Position numbers and translations under genes: made by a program
The notes under the pieces: generated by a model
Told to the model about the DNA's origin: nothing
Databases searched by the model: none
The model's input: the letters and a program-made list of their open reading frames with translations, nothing else
Assembly (NCBI GenBank): GCA_018644745.1
Contig: JABGPX010000578.1
Coordinates: forward strand, 1 to 8,000
Length of the DNA stretch: 8,000 nt
Direction: 5' to 3'
From: Spirochaetales bacterium
GTDB taxonomy: Bacteria; Spirochaetota; Spirochaetia; ARS1246
Shown here: positions 1-6,612 of the stretch, in pieces
How the letters are laid out: every line of letters starts with the position of its first letter
How positions within the stretch are numbered: the first letter of the stretch is position 1

Positions 1-1287
1 CCCTCCCGCCAGCCACACCGGCCCCACTTCCGCAGCAGCCTCGGTTATGCTCAAAGGTATCCTGTTACCCGTGCCACCCCGTTCGGCCCCGGCGAAAGCA
101 TCTATAAGCACTCTCGGGCTGTGAAACGATGAGATGTCCTCGAGTTCCAATTCATTTCGCGGACGAAGCGCCTTATAGTACGGAAAGATCCGACGATAAC
201 ATTCATCCGGCTCCTCATCACCACTGAATTGGATAACATCAAGATATCCTTCTTTTACAAGACCGTAGGCCTCGGCGGCAGCGTCGCGATTCACATTCGA
301 GACAACAACCCCAACCCTTTGCGGTTGCCCGCTCTTTCGCTTCCCAAGGGAGCGTATAAAGCCGGCCTCCACTTTGCGTGGTGAATCCGCGAAAATGAAT
401 CCTAGCAAATCCGCGCCGAGTTCGGTGGCGAGAGCCGCGTCTTGGGCTCTTGTTATCCCGCAAATTTTTATCAGCGGTCTTCCACTCTGTTTTCTATAAT
501 AAAGCGCGGACCAAAACCCGGGATTTTCTCGGCCTTTCTCCACACCTGTTACGATATCAGGAATAAGCGCGGGATCGCGGACAACGGCTTCACCCACGAG
601 CACCGCAGAAAAGCCGGAGGAGGCCGCGACTCTGGCGTCCTCTTCGTTATGAATGCCGGATTCAAAAACCAGATCGGCATCCCAATCTATCGAATTCCGC
701 AGCATAACGGGATGGAGAAGATCGACACGAAATGTGCTCAGATCTCTTGAGTTAATTCCAGTGAGCTTTGGTTTGAACGGCCGAACTCGCCCGATATCAT
801 TCTTATCGTGAACTTCTACCAACGGGGTCAAACCCAGATCAATTGCCTGATGATACATCCGCTCGATTACCGGCGCATCAAGCATCGAAGCGATGAGAAG
901 CACCGCGTCTGCTCCGCAGCGGTAGGATATATCGATATCCTCTGAATCAATGAGAAAATCTTTTCTCAAGACCGAGACACCGGGGTAAGCTCTTTTTACC
1001 TCTATGAGATCACGAAGAGAACCGGCGAAATAATCTAACTCGGTGAGCACTGAAATGGAGGTAATCCCGGCGCCGGAATAGAGACCGGCTTGCTCAACGG
1101 GATTCAGATCTATCGAAATATTCCCTCGTGACGGTGAACGCCGCTTTACTTCACATATTACGTGAGGCGCTGCGGCGAATGGAACAATCGGCACCTGCCT
1201 CGCGGCCGGTACATCCGTTCCTAATGAGTGGCCTTCAGCCTGTATACGTTCTTTGCGGCGAGATACAATCTCTTCCCTGATATTCAT
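1..1287 (-). CDS. trpCF: Bifunctional indole-3-glycerol-phosphate synthase / phosphoribosylanthranilate isomerase (TrpC-TrpF fusion), 3' end cut by window
   Basis: The minus strand is open from ATG at 1287 to the window edge (429 codons, no stop). The N-terminal half is indole-3-glycerol-phosphate synthase: CEVKRRSPS (45-53; catalytic Glu46, Lys48), LRKDF (Lys109), LVEVH (Glu158), GINSRDL (Asn179) and FESG (Glu209, Ser210) keep the known active-site residues. After a short linker (about 255-272) comes phosphoribosylanthranilate isomerase: KICGIT (catalytic Cys276), GADLLGFIFADSPRKV, and LIDAF with the likely catalytic Asp396, then GGTG. The fused enzyme would convert phosphoribosylanthranilate to the carboxyphenylamino-deoxyribulose phosphate intermediate and then to indole-3-glycerol phosphate in the cytoplasm. 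The usual isomerase QLHG motif reads QFSG here. The start lies 7 nt beyond the trpGD stop, and a GGTGA overlapping that stop serves as a plausible ribosome binding site, so the two are probably translationally coupled. Fused TrpCF proteins are usually about 450-470 residues, so only a few dozen residues should be missing. Confidence 0.95.
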   Translation of the reverse strand, partial: MNIREEIVSRRKERIQAEGHSLGTDVPAARQVPIVPFAAAPHVICEVKRRSPSRGNISIDLNPVEQAGLYSGAGITSISVLTELDYFAGSLRDLIEVKRAYPGVSVLRKDFLIDSEDIDISYRCGADAVLLIASMLDAPVIERMYHQAIDLGLTPLVEVHDKNDIGRVRPFKPKLTGINSRDLSTFRVDLLHPVMLRNSIDWDADLVFESGIHNEEDARVAASSGFSAVLVGEAVVRDPALIPDIVTGVEKGRENPGFWSALYYRKQSGRPLIKICGITRAQDAALATELGADLLGFIFADSPRKVEAGFIRSLGKRKSGQPQRVGVVVSNVNRDAAAEAYGLVKEGYLDVIQFSGDEEPDECYRRIFPYYKALRPRNELELEDISSFHSPRVLIDAFAGAERGGTGNRIPLSITEAAAEVGPVWLAGG

Positions 1288-1294
1288 CTGTAAA

Positions 1295-2902
1295 TCACCG
1301 GCCCGCTTTCAGCTCCTGGGATTTCTCCGCGACGCGACGGAGCTTCTCCGCGACTTTTCCCGAGAGAAGAGCGTCTAAAGCCATATCATAGCCTTCCTTG
1401 AAACCCGCCGCAATTCCGGCCAAATACAGAGCAGCGCCTGTATTTACCGCAACAGCATCTCGCACCGCATCGGAGCCCTGTCCCTCAACCAGCATCCTAG
1501 CGGCTTCGGCATTCTCCGCCGGCGAACCGCCCTTCAGCTCCTCGAGTTGATAAGCTTTTATTCCGAAATCAGAAAGATTCAGGGTTTCCTCGCGTAGTTC
1601 ATTTTCCTCGTCTATAGATACAATCCTGGTCGGGCCGGTAACCGATATTTCATCCAGCCCGTCGGCTCCATGTACAACCATTACTCGTTTTATTCCCAGC
1701 ATCTTTGCAGCACGCGCCATAATTTCGCAGTACTTGTCATCGTAAACACCGATGAGCTGAAAAGAAGCCGCCGCCGGATTCACTAACGGACCAAGAAGGT
1801 TCATGATTGTTTTTATACCGAGGTCCCTTCTCACGGGAGCCGCGTATTTCATAGCCTCGTGGTAAATCGGCGCGAAAAGAAAAACAAAATTAGTTTCCGC
1901 GGCGAGGGCTTCCGCCTGACCTGGACTCAAATCAATAGCGATACCGAGCTCGCTGTAAAACTCCGCGCTGCCGGAAAGCGAACTCACAGCGCGGTTCCCA
2001 TGCTTCGCAACCGAAGCGCCGCATGCGCTGGCGGTGAGTGCCGTCATCGATGAAATGTTAAACGTGCCGAGACCATCTCCTCCGGTTCCGCATGTATCTA
2101 ATAGGTTCTGGCCGATCTTAAGCGGTGTCTGCTTCTCCTGCAGAACCGACGCGCAGCCGGCGATTTCCTCCGGTACAATACCCTTTGAATTCAAGGCTAT
2201 CAGGTAAGCAGCAATCTGAGAGTGGCTGAGGTTGCCTTCCGTAAGCTCTCGCATGAAACCCGCCGCTTCTTCGCGATTCAAATCCTCTCCGCTGATTACC
2301 TTCGTAAGCATTTCCTTATGCGCAAGAGGCTCCCGGCGGTAATTAAGGAAATTCCTCAGTAACTCACGTCCGCAATCGGAGGCGACAGATTCCGGGTGAA
2401 ACTGCACCCCTTCGATAAGATATTCCTTGTGCCGGACGCCCATTATCTCACCATCGGTGCTCCAGGCGGTTACCTCGAGTTCGTCAGGAACGCTTGCCGG
2501 GTCGAGAACAAGGGAGTGATACCTGGTGAAGGTTGACGGCGATGGAATGGTGCGAAAAAGGCCTTTGCTATCAAGCTTAATCGAATCGGTCTTCCCATGT
2601 ACGATATTCTTCGCCTGGACTATTTTTCCGCCAAATGCATAGCCGATTGCCTGGTGGCCTAGGCAAACTCCAAGTATCGGCGAGACGCCGGCAAAGTGTT
2701 TGATCACTTCAATTGAAATCCCCGCTTCTTCAGGCCTCCCCGGTCCGGGAGAAATAACAATAGCTTCAGGCTCAAGAGCGGCGATTTCATCCACGGTAAC
2801 TTTATCATTTCTAAAAACCTTTATTTCCTGCTCCGTGAGTTCCGACAGATACTGATACACGTTGTAGGTAAATGAATCGTAGTTATCTATCATTACAATC
2901 AT
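1295..2902 (-). CDS. trpGD: Bifunctional anthranilate synthase glutaminase subunit / anthranilate phosphoribosyltransferase (TrpG-TrpD fusion)
   Basis: This 535-residue protein joins two pathway enzymes. Residues 1 to about 190 are a class I glutamine amidotransferase (TrpG): the DNYDSFTYN opening, SPGPGRP (51-57), the nucleophile elbow GVCLGHQ (Cys80) and FHPES (His169, Glu171) complete the catalytic triad, which supplies ammonia to TrpE. Residues from about 198 on are anthranilate phosphoribosyltransferase (TrpD): DTCGTGGDG (269-277) binds PRPP, followed by FNISS, KHGNRAVSS (300-308) and PVRRDLGIKTIMNLLGPL, all family hallmarks. It transfers phosphoribose to anthranilate. The length is close to the E. 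coli TrpGD fusion (about 531). The first ATG is chosen because GGAGGG stands 5 nt before it; a second ATG three codons on has no better site. It begins 30 bp after the trpE stop and ends 7 bp before trpCF, so the three genes are very likely one operon. Confidence 0.97.
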   Translation of the reverse strand: MIVMIDNYDSFTYNVYQYLSELTEQEIKVFRNDKVTVDEIAALEPEAIVISPGPGRPEEAGISIEVIKHFAGVSPILGVCLGHQAIGYAFGGKIVQAKNIVHGKTDSIKLDSKGLFRTIPSPSTFTRYHSLVLDPASVPDELEVTAWSTDGEIMGVRHKEYLIEGVQFHPESVASDCGRELLRNFLNYRREPLAHKEMLTKVISGEDLNREEAAGFMRELTEGNLSHSQIAAYLIALNSKGIVPEEIAGCASVLQEKQTPLKIGQNLLDTCGTGGDGLGTFNISSMTALTASACGASVAKHGNRAVSSLSGSAEFYSELGIAIDLSPGQAEALAAETNFVFLFAPIYHEAMKYAAPVRRDLGIKTIMNLLGPLVNPAAASFQLIGVYDDKYCEIMARAAKMLGIKRVMVVHGADGLDEISVTGPTRIVSIDEENELREETLNLSDFGIKAYQLEELKGGSPAENAEAARMLVEGQGSDAVRDAVAVNTGAALYLAGIAAGFKEGYDMALDALLSGKVAEKLRRVAEKSQELKAGR

Positions 2903-2932
2903 AATGTCCCTCCAATTGCCCGGATGAGCAGG

Positions 2933-4375
2933 TTATATTTCCAACCCGATAGAAGACGCAAGAGCCCTGAGTTTCTCGGATGTCTCTTCATATTCCCGCT
3001 CCGCTATCGAATCGAATACAATTCCCGCTCCCGCCTGCAGCACAAGTTGACCATTCTTTTTCAATGCGCTGCGAATTGTGATGCAGGTATCCAATGTTCC
3101 GTCGGGCTCGATATATCCAACCAAGCCGGCGTAGAACCTGCGAGGTTCCAATTCCAGGCTGTCGATGGTCTCAATGGCTCTGATTTTCGGTGCACCGGAA
3201 ACAGTTCCCGCGGGGAATGTGGCGCGAATAGCATCTACTCCGGTTTTTTCCAGTTTCAAGTTGCCTTTTACGCTCGATTTTATATGCATGACGTGGGAAT
3301 ATCGCTCGATATTCATGAACTCGTCGACCTCTACCGTACCGGGTTCGCAGATTCTGCCGAGATCGTTTCGAGCCAGATCCACAAGCATTAGATGTTCCGC
3401 TCGCTCCTTTGTGTCTTCAAGAAGTTCTTTTTCGAGCCGTCGATCTTCATCGGGGGTTTCACCTCTGCGCCTTGTACCTGCCAGGGGGTGAATGACTCCG
3501 ACTCCCTCCTTTACCTTAACATGAACTTCCGGTGATGACCCAAAAAGTTGGTAATCACCAAAATCCAGGTAGAATAGATAGGGAGAAGGATTGGTAGATC
3601 TGAGATTTTTATACGCGTCCAGCGCGGGAAGATCGGTGTCGACATACAAACGTCGAGAGAGCACGCCTTGCAGCAGATTCCCCTTTATTATTTCCTGACG
3701 AACCTTCTCAACCCCATTAATAAATGCTTTCTTCGCATCTTCATCTTTCCGGGCTTTAACCGCATACTTCCGCTCACCGGCAGCCAGGTAATTAAAGTTA
3801 AGATCATCCAGCTTTGCGGCTGTTTCCGCAAGCGCCGCCTCGAGATCAATCTCATGTTCCTTATAGTTGAGGCCGACGAGATATATGATGTCGGTATAAT
3901 GATCAAAAATGACATAGATGTGACCAAACATAAATTCCGCGTCAGGCAGATCAAGCTTATCCGGCTTCATCTGGAACCGAATAGTATCGCAAAACCTGGA
4001 AAACTCATACGACAGATACCCAACGCCGCCTGCAGGCAGCGGCAGATCCTGGTGAAGCGGAGGCTGCTGCTTTGCGAAGTACAGAAGGACATCGAGAATA
4101 TCTTTCGACCCGCTTTTTATCGCGAACCGTTTTCCATCTTTGCGCATATAGATTAGATCGTCTTTCTGTACAATTCGAAAGGCTTCATGGACCATGAGAA
4201 TAGAGTATCGTTCTTTGCCTTTCTGAAAGGAAGATGACTCAAGAATCACCTTTGCATTTAATTTGCGTGCAAGCATAAAAGGCGTAAACCTCTCGCCTGC
4301 GAGCACCTTTATGATACCATCGTGGCGGACCGATTGATTCTCTACTTCATTGATGACACCGCTTTCTTCCACCAT
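2933..4375 (-). CDS. trpE: Anthranilate synthase component I
   Basis: This protein of about 480 residues is the chorismate-using subunit of anthranilate synthase, the committed step to tryptophan, and should pair with the TrpG domain of the next gene. Counting from the ATG at 4375, the N-terminal part has an ILESS motif (about 45-49), matching the LLES segment that binds feedback tryptophan in characterised TrpE proteins, so allosteric inhibition is probably retained. The C-terminal chorismate-binding domain shows GVLSRRL (about 237-243), HPLAGTRRRG (about 296-305), MLVDLARNDLGRIC (about 330-343), YSHVMH, PAGTVSGAPK (about 388-397) and the QAGAGIVFDS closing motif. The start is uncertain. A TTG at 4384 has no ribosome binding site. 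The ATG at 4375 is only 1 nt past GGGAGG (4377-4382), which is too tight. A GTG at 4372 lies 4 nt past it, and no other ATG, GTG or TTG occurs in frame until about 4306. The difference is a few residues and does not affect the identification. Confidence 0.96.
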   Translation of the reverse strand: MVEESGVINEVENQSVRHDGIIKVLAGERFTPFMLARKLNAKVILESSSFQKGKERYSILMVHEAFRIVQKDDLIYMRKDGKRFAIKSGSKDILDVLLYFAKQQPPLHQDLPLPAGGVGYLSYEFSRFCDTIRFQMKPDKLDLPDAEFMFGHIYVIFDHYTDIIYLVGLNYKEHEIDLEAALAETAAKLDDLNFNYLAAGERKYAVKARKDEDAKKAFINGVEKVRQEIIKGNLLQGVLSRRLYVDTDLPALDAYKNLRSTNPSPYLFYLDFGDYQLFGSSPEVHVKVKEGVGVIHPLAGTRRRGETPDEDRRLEKELLEDTKERAEHLMLVDLARNDLGRICEPGTVEVDEFMNIERYSHVMHIKSSVKGNLKLEKTGVDAIRATFPAGTVSGAPKIRAIETIDSLELEPRRFYAGLVGYIEPDGTLDTCITIRSALKKNGQLVLQAGAGIVFDSIAEREYEETSEKLRALASSIGLEI

Positions 4376-4398
4376 TCCTCCCAAGTGTTTCTACTCAT
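4342..4398 (-). CDS. Candidate Trp-rich leader peptide overlapping trpE start
   Basis: A short ORF runs ATG 4398 to TAG 4342 and would encode MSRNTWEEWWKKAVSSMK, with three Trp codons in 18, two of them in tandem (4369-4374). It sits just downstream of the candidate trp promoter, begins inside the 20-bp palindrome, and overlaps the trpE start in another frame, so the TGG pair covers the candidate trpE initiation codons. A Trp-rich leader before trpE is the classic attenuation arrangement, but here no terminator lies between leader and trpE, no ribosome binding site precedes the ATG, and the G-rich trpE ribosome binding site itself creates one of the TGG codons. It may therefore be chance. Confidence 0.25.
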   Translation of the reverse strand: MSRNTWEEWWKKAVSSMK

Positions 4399-4405
4399 AG
4401 AAACA
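4386..4405. promoter_or_regulatory. Perfect 20-bp palindrome (8-bp arms) in trp operon leader
   Basis: On the minus strand the arms TGTTTCTA and TAGAAACA are perfectly complementary around a TGAG loop. It lies a few bases after the predicted transcription start and 3 bp before the trpE ribosome binding site. It could be a DNA operator for a repressor or an RNA hairpin gating trpE translation; the sequence does not decide between these. It does not resemble the E. coli TrpR operator. Confidence 0.5.
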
Positions 4406-4415
4406 TTCTGCAGAT

Positions 4416-4444
4416 AAATTAACAGGGAGGATCAAAAGTGTCAA
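4416..4444 (-). promoter_or_regulatory. Candidate sigma-70 promoter of the trp operon
   Basis: A perfect TTGACA -35 box (4439-4444) is followed by 17 bp and TAATTT (4416-4421); GTTAAT at 4418-4423, with a 15-bp spacer, is the alternative -10. The -35 is consensus and the -10 weak, as is common for a regulated promoter. Transcription would start near 4410, giving a short leader that contains the palindrome at 4386-4405. Confidence 0.5.
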
Positions 4445-4570
4445 TGGAATATATAGGGGGCGCATCGAAAAACCCGCATTTAGTTCTGCTGACAGAATGG
4501 TTTACGGTTTCGTATGTACAGCAGGTCAAAGTAGCAGTAAATAGAGGTGCTCTAGGGTTTTTATGTGAAA

Positions 4571-4598
4571 GCCGCCGGCCCGGATCAGGCGCGGCGGC
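4571..4598 (-). terminator. Possible intrinsic terminator after ssb
   Basis: A GC-rich hairpin (arms GCCGCCG and CGGCGGC, extended by three more G-C pairs past a one-base bulge, 7-nt loop) begins 16 bp past the ssb stop. On the minus strand it is followed by only TTTCACAT, so the U-tract is poor and termination may be partial. It would separate ssb from the trp operon. Confidence 0.5.
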
Positions 4599-4614
4599 AC
4601 TGCAAAGCCAGTCT

Positions 4615-5052
4615 TTAGACCGCCGCGAGGACCTTCTCTTTCTCTTCCTCAGACATACCTGCTTCAGCGGCATCGACATCCGCAGCGTCCTCGCCCTCCT
4701 GGTCATCAACGGTCTTTTTTCCGTTGAACACCGGCTTGAACTCCACATGTTCGGCCACAATTTTAACTTTGCTCCTTGGGTTTCCCTCCGGGTCCTGCCA
4801 GCGGTCCTGCTGCAGCCGTCCGACTACCCGGACTCCTCGGCCTTTCTCGAGATACTCAGAGCAATTTTCTGCCAACTTCGCCCAAGTGACCACGTCGAAG
4901 AATGAAACTTCTTTCTGAAGTTCATCATCCTGTTTGTAGAACCTGTTAGACGCTACACTGAAATTACAGACCGGCGTACCCTTCGGGGTGTGAGTGAGTT
5001 CAGGATCTCTGGTGAGATTCCCCTCGACGAGAATAGAATTGAGACTGTTCAT
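4615..5052 (-). CDS. ssb: Single-stranded DNA-binding protein
   Basis: This 145-residue protein is a bacterial SSB, which coats single-stranded DNA during replication, repair and recombination. The OB-fold occupies about residues 1-110: the opening MNSLNSILVEGNLTRDPEL, GTPVCNFSVASNRF (25-38), FFDVVTWAKLAENC, YLEKGRGVRVVGRLQQDRW and the strand KVKIVAEHVEF. A short acidic tail (about 115-145, rich in Asp, Glu and Ala) follows. The ATG at 5052 is chosen because GGAGG stands 5 nt upstream and the protein then starts in the usual place for the family; upstream in-frame codons would add a non-conserved extension. The tail ends GMSEEEKEKVLAAV and lacks the usual DDDIPF-like tip that recruits partner proteins. 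The gene stands apart from rpsF and rpsR, its common neighbours elsewhere. A terminator upstream and a weak hairpin downstream suggest it is transcribed alone; no convincing promoter is visible in the 93 bp available. Confidence 0.96.
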   Translation of the reverse strand: MNSLNSILVEGNLTRDPELTHTPKGTPVCNFSVASNRFYKQDDELQKEVSFFDVVTWAKLAENCSEYLEKGRGVRVVGRLQQDRWQDPEGNPRSKVKIVAEHVEFKPVFNGKKTVDDQEGEDAADVDAAEAGMSEEEKEKVLAAV

Positions 5053-5078
5053 GGTTTCCTCCATATGCTTTGTGTTGC

Positions 5079-5098
5079 GCGTGCCTCCGGAGGCGTGC
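5079..5098. repeat. Palindrome and direct repeat in the ssb leader region
   Basis: GCCTCCGGAGGC (5083-5094) is a perfect 12-bp palindrome, and GCGTGC occurs on each side of its CTCCGGAG core (5079-5084 and 5093-5098). It lies about 30 bp before the ssb start. It could be a protein-binding site or a small mRNA hairpin; short GC-rich palindromes also arise by chance. Confidence 0.3.
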
Positions 5099-5145
5099 AC
5101 ACAGATGAGGAACGGAGTAATTCACCGGCTGCTTCAGGAAAAGAG

Positions 5146-5175
5146 AAAAAAAAAGCGCACCCCGAAGGGTGCGCT
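5146..5175 (-). terminator. Rho-independent terminator of the porin gene
   Basis: On the minus strand, AGCGCACCC and GGGTGCGCT form a perfect 9-bp stem around a stable TTCG tetraloop, followed directly by nine T residues. It starts 23 bp past the porin stop and is a textbook intrinsic terminator, which should isolate the porin transcript from ssb. Confidence 0.95.
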
Positions 5176-5198
5176 CAGAAATCTTTAGTTCGTTTGGT

Positions 5199-6296
5199 CT
5201 AGTAATCGATCACTGTGGCAAAAGTCACCGCGCCAGTATCATTAGGCACATCAACAGTATCGTACTTCAGGGTAAAAGTAGTGTTAGGGATGAGCTTCAT
5301 GGTTGCGGAAACCATCACCGGGATAGATCCAGCACTGTCGTAGCCAAAGCTGGCTGCTAAAGCGACCATATCGTTGAGTGCGTAACCGAGGTCTACGTCG
5401 AGGGCATATGCATCAAATGAGTTCCATCCACCGAAGAAGATTCCAACGGTGATAGGATCAAGAGCGAGATCAACATCGACTTCAAGGTCCATGTCTACGG
5501 CTTCGCCATAAATGAAATCTATGCCGACAGTCGCGGGGCCAGCTGTTAAGCCAACATCTGCACGGGCTTCATAGGCCAAATCGCCACCATCAGGCATTTG
5601 CGCGTCAACAGCAAGCGTAAGAGCAAGGGGATCGATGGGCAGGCCAACTTTGAGACCAAGACCGAGAGTTTCTTCAACGCCAATACCTCTAACAACAGCG
5701 AGGTCGATGTCAGCAGGTCCGGCCATAACGCCGAAATCTGCGCCAACAAGGAAATGGCCGTTATTGTCGGAGTCGTCGCCGCCCCAACCGGTTTCGGTGG
5801 CGAAATGTACGGCTACGTCAAAAGCATCTGCCACGTAACCAAAGGTAAAACCTCCGGAGCCGTCGGCAAGGTCTGTACCTACGTCTACGCCGTCATCGTC
5901 GCCTTCAACTGCATATCCGTCGTCTTCAACTTCAGCTGCCATGTCAGTGGCAAAACCGTCTACTGCGTAAATCTGAATGTACATGGGACCATTAATGATT
6001 TTAGCGGTAACGCCGCCAGCATCAACGTTCAGCACATCGCCTTCTTCAAAAGAAATTTTGAAACTTGCGAGTGTGATCCATCCGTACCAGCCGTCTGCGG
6101 CTTCGGTCTCAACAGAACCTGATGCAAGGGTCAAATCCAGAGTTGAGGTCATCGCGTTAGTCATTCCGAAAGTTGAGTCTGCTAGGTCAAATCCGACGGT
6201 CGCTGTGGCGCTGCCGTCTACTACTGCATCTTGTGCGGTCGCGGCAACGATACCGAAAGTAAGCAGCAGTGCAAGAATAAGTGTGATCTTTTTCAT
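5199..6296 (-). CDS. Acidic porin-like outer-membrane protein with signal peptide
   Basis: The 365-residue product opens with a classic signal peptide: two lysines, a hydrophobic stretch (about 4-18) and an A-T-A site predicting cleavage after residue 21. The mature part has alternating polar and hydrophobic short strands separated by Gly/Asp turns and ends in a terminal Tyr (ATVIDY), the usual C-terminal signal of beta-barrels inserted in the outer membrane. An AGPA-centred unit appears twice (about 186-203 and 246-263), suggesting repeated strand pairs. It has no Cys and is extremely acidic: by eye about 59 Asp/Glu against 7 Lys/Arg in the mature chain, including an Asp-rich stretch at about 122-145. 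It may be a cation-preferring channel or a major surface protein, but that is inference. The ATG at 6296 is chosen for AGGAGG 7 nt upstream and because it begins the signal peptide; the upstream in-frame ORF extension is rejected. A strong promoter and terminator mark a highly expressed single-gene transcript. The exact family is not recognised. Confidence 0.85.
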   Translation of the reverse strand: MKKITLILALLLTFGIVAATAQDAVVDGSATATVGFDLADSTFGMTNAMTSTLDLTLASGSVETEAADGWYGWITLASFKISFEEGDVLNVDAGGVTAKIINGPMYIQIYAVDGFATDMAAEVEDDGYAVEGDDDGVDVGTDLADGSGGFTFGYVADAFDVAVHFATETGWGGDDSDNNGHFLVGADFGVMAGPADIDLAVVRGIGVEETLGLGLKVGLPIDPLALTLAVDAQMPDGGDLAYEARADVGLTAGPATVGIDFIYGEAVDMDLEVDVDLALDPITVGIFFGGWNSFDAYALDVDLGYALNDMVALAASFGYDSAGSIPVMVSATMKLIPNTTFTLKYDTVDVPNDTGAVTFATVIDY

Positions 6297-6313
6297 GTCA
6301 CTTCCTCCTAAAT

Positions 6314-6338
6314 GGACAGGGGTCCAAGTCAACGACCC
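6314..6338 (-). promoter_or_regulatory. Competing small hairpins in the porin 5' leader
   Basis: Within the roughly 68-nt leader of the porin mRNA, GGGTC (6334-6338) can pair with GACCC (6320-6324), and alternatively GGAC with GTCC (6314-6325), the latter just upstream of the AGGAGG. These could affect translation or mRNA stability. The stems are only 4-5 bp, so the support is weak. Confidence 0.2.
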
Positions 6339-6371
6339 GGAGCGGTTCCCCTTTTATTTTAACTTTCAAGC

Positions 6372-6400
6372 AGTATAGCAATCCGGATATGCCCTGTCAA
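6372..6400 (-). promoter_or_regulatory. Strong sigma-70 promoter of the porin gene
   Basis: On the minus strand a consensus TTGACA (6395-6400) is separated by exactly 17 bp from TATACT (6372-6377, 5 of 6 matches). The bases just upstream are AT-rich, resembling an UP element. The predicted start is near 6365, about 68 nt before the ATG. This is the best promoter in the window and fits an abundant envelope protein. Confidence 0.88.
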
Positions 6401-6441
6401 GAAATATTACTTTGTTAGCAAAAAACAAGGCCTAAAAGGGC

Positions 6442-6580
6442 TTTTTTTCGGCAAAAATCGGGTTTTTTTGCAAATTCATACTATATATAGCGTTTTTTTT
6501 TAAAATATAGCCCCACATATAGCGGTAATATCTAATATTCAGTTTTCGCTCTTTTTTTCTATAATGGACTACTTTTTTTT
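6442..6580. other. Phased T-tracts in the divergent intergenic region (likely curved DNA)
   Basis: The 316-bp gap 6297-6612 holds, beyond the porin promoter, five runs of 7-9 T on the plus strand: 6442-6448, 6463-6469, 6493-6501, 6552-6558 and 6573-6580. Centre spacings are about 21, 31, 58 and 21 bp, so three of the four are close to whole helical turns. ATATAGC also occurs three times (from 6485, 6505 and 6517). No gene is visible here. Phased A/T tracts typically bend DNA and, upstream of a promoter, can raise its activity; that role is inferred. Confidence 0.5.
6560..6565 (+). promoter_or_regulatory. Candidate -10 element for the rightward hypothetical gene
   Basis: A perfect TATAAT directly follows a T7 tract, 47 bp before the ATG at 6613. 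No good -35 box lies 16-18 bp upstream (TTCAGT is the nearest), so this is a partial promoter match in AT-rich DNA where TATAAT can occur by chance. Confidence 0.35.
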
Positions 6581-6612
6581 CTGGACGCTCCGGCACATTG
6601 ATTCAGGGCCGA

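Noticed and set aside
239..750. ORFs on either strand in the trpCF region (239-463 minus, 442-750 plus)
   Set aside because: The conserved TrpF and TrpC motifs are read in a different minus-strand frame that is continuous from 1287 to the edge. These are shadows.
3668..4156. 162-codon plus-strand ORF antisense to trpE
   Set aside because: trpE motifs cover the region on the other strand, and no ribosome binding site or family features are seen.
4438..4905. Plus-strand ORF with GTG start preceded by GGGAGG at 4425-4430
   Set aside because: It runs antisense through ssb, whose protein is clearly conserved. Its product has no recognisable features and the ribosome-site match is the complement of the trp promoter spacer.
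5598..6122. 174-codon plus-strand ORF antisense to the porin gene
   Set aside because: It lies wholly inside the porin gene, which has a signal peptide, ribosome binding site, promoter and terminator. The antisense frame is a by-product of its codon bias.
6427..6470. Intrinsic terminators at the T-tracts (AAGGCC ... GGGCTT followed by T7)
   Set aside because: The stems are short and mismatched, and no gene in the window is transcribed into this region from either side.
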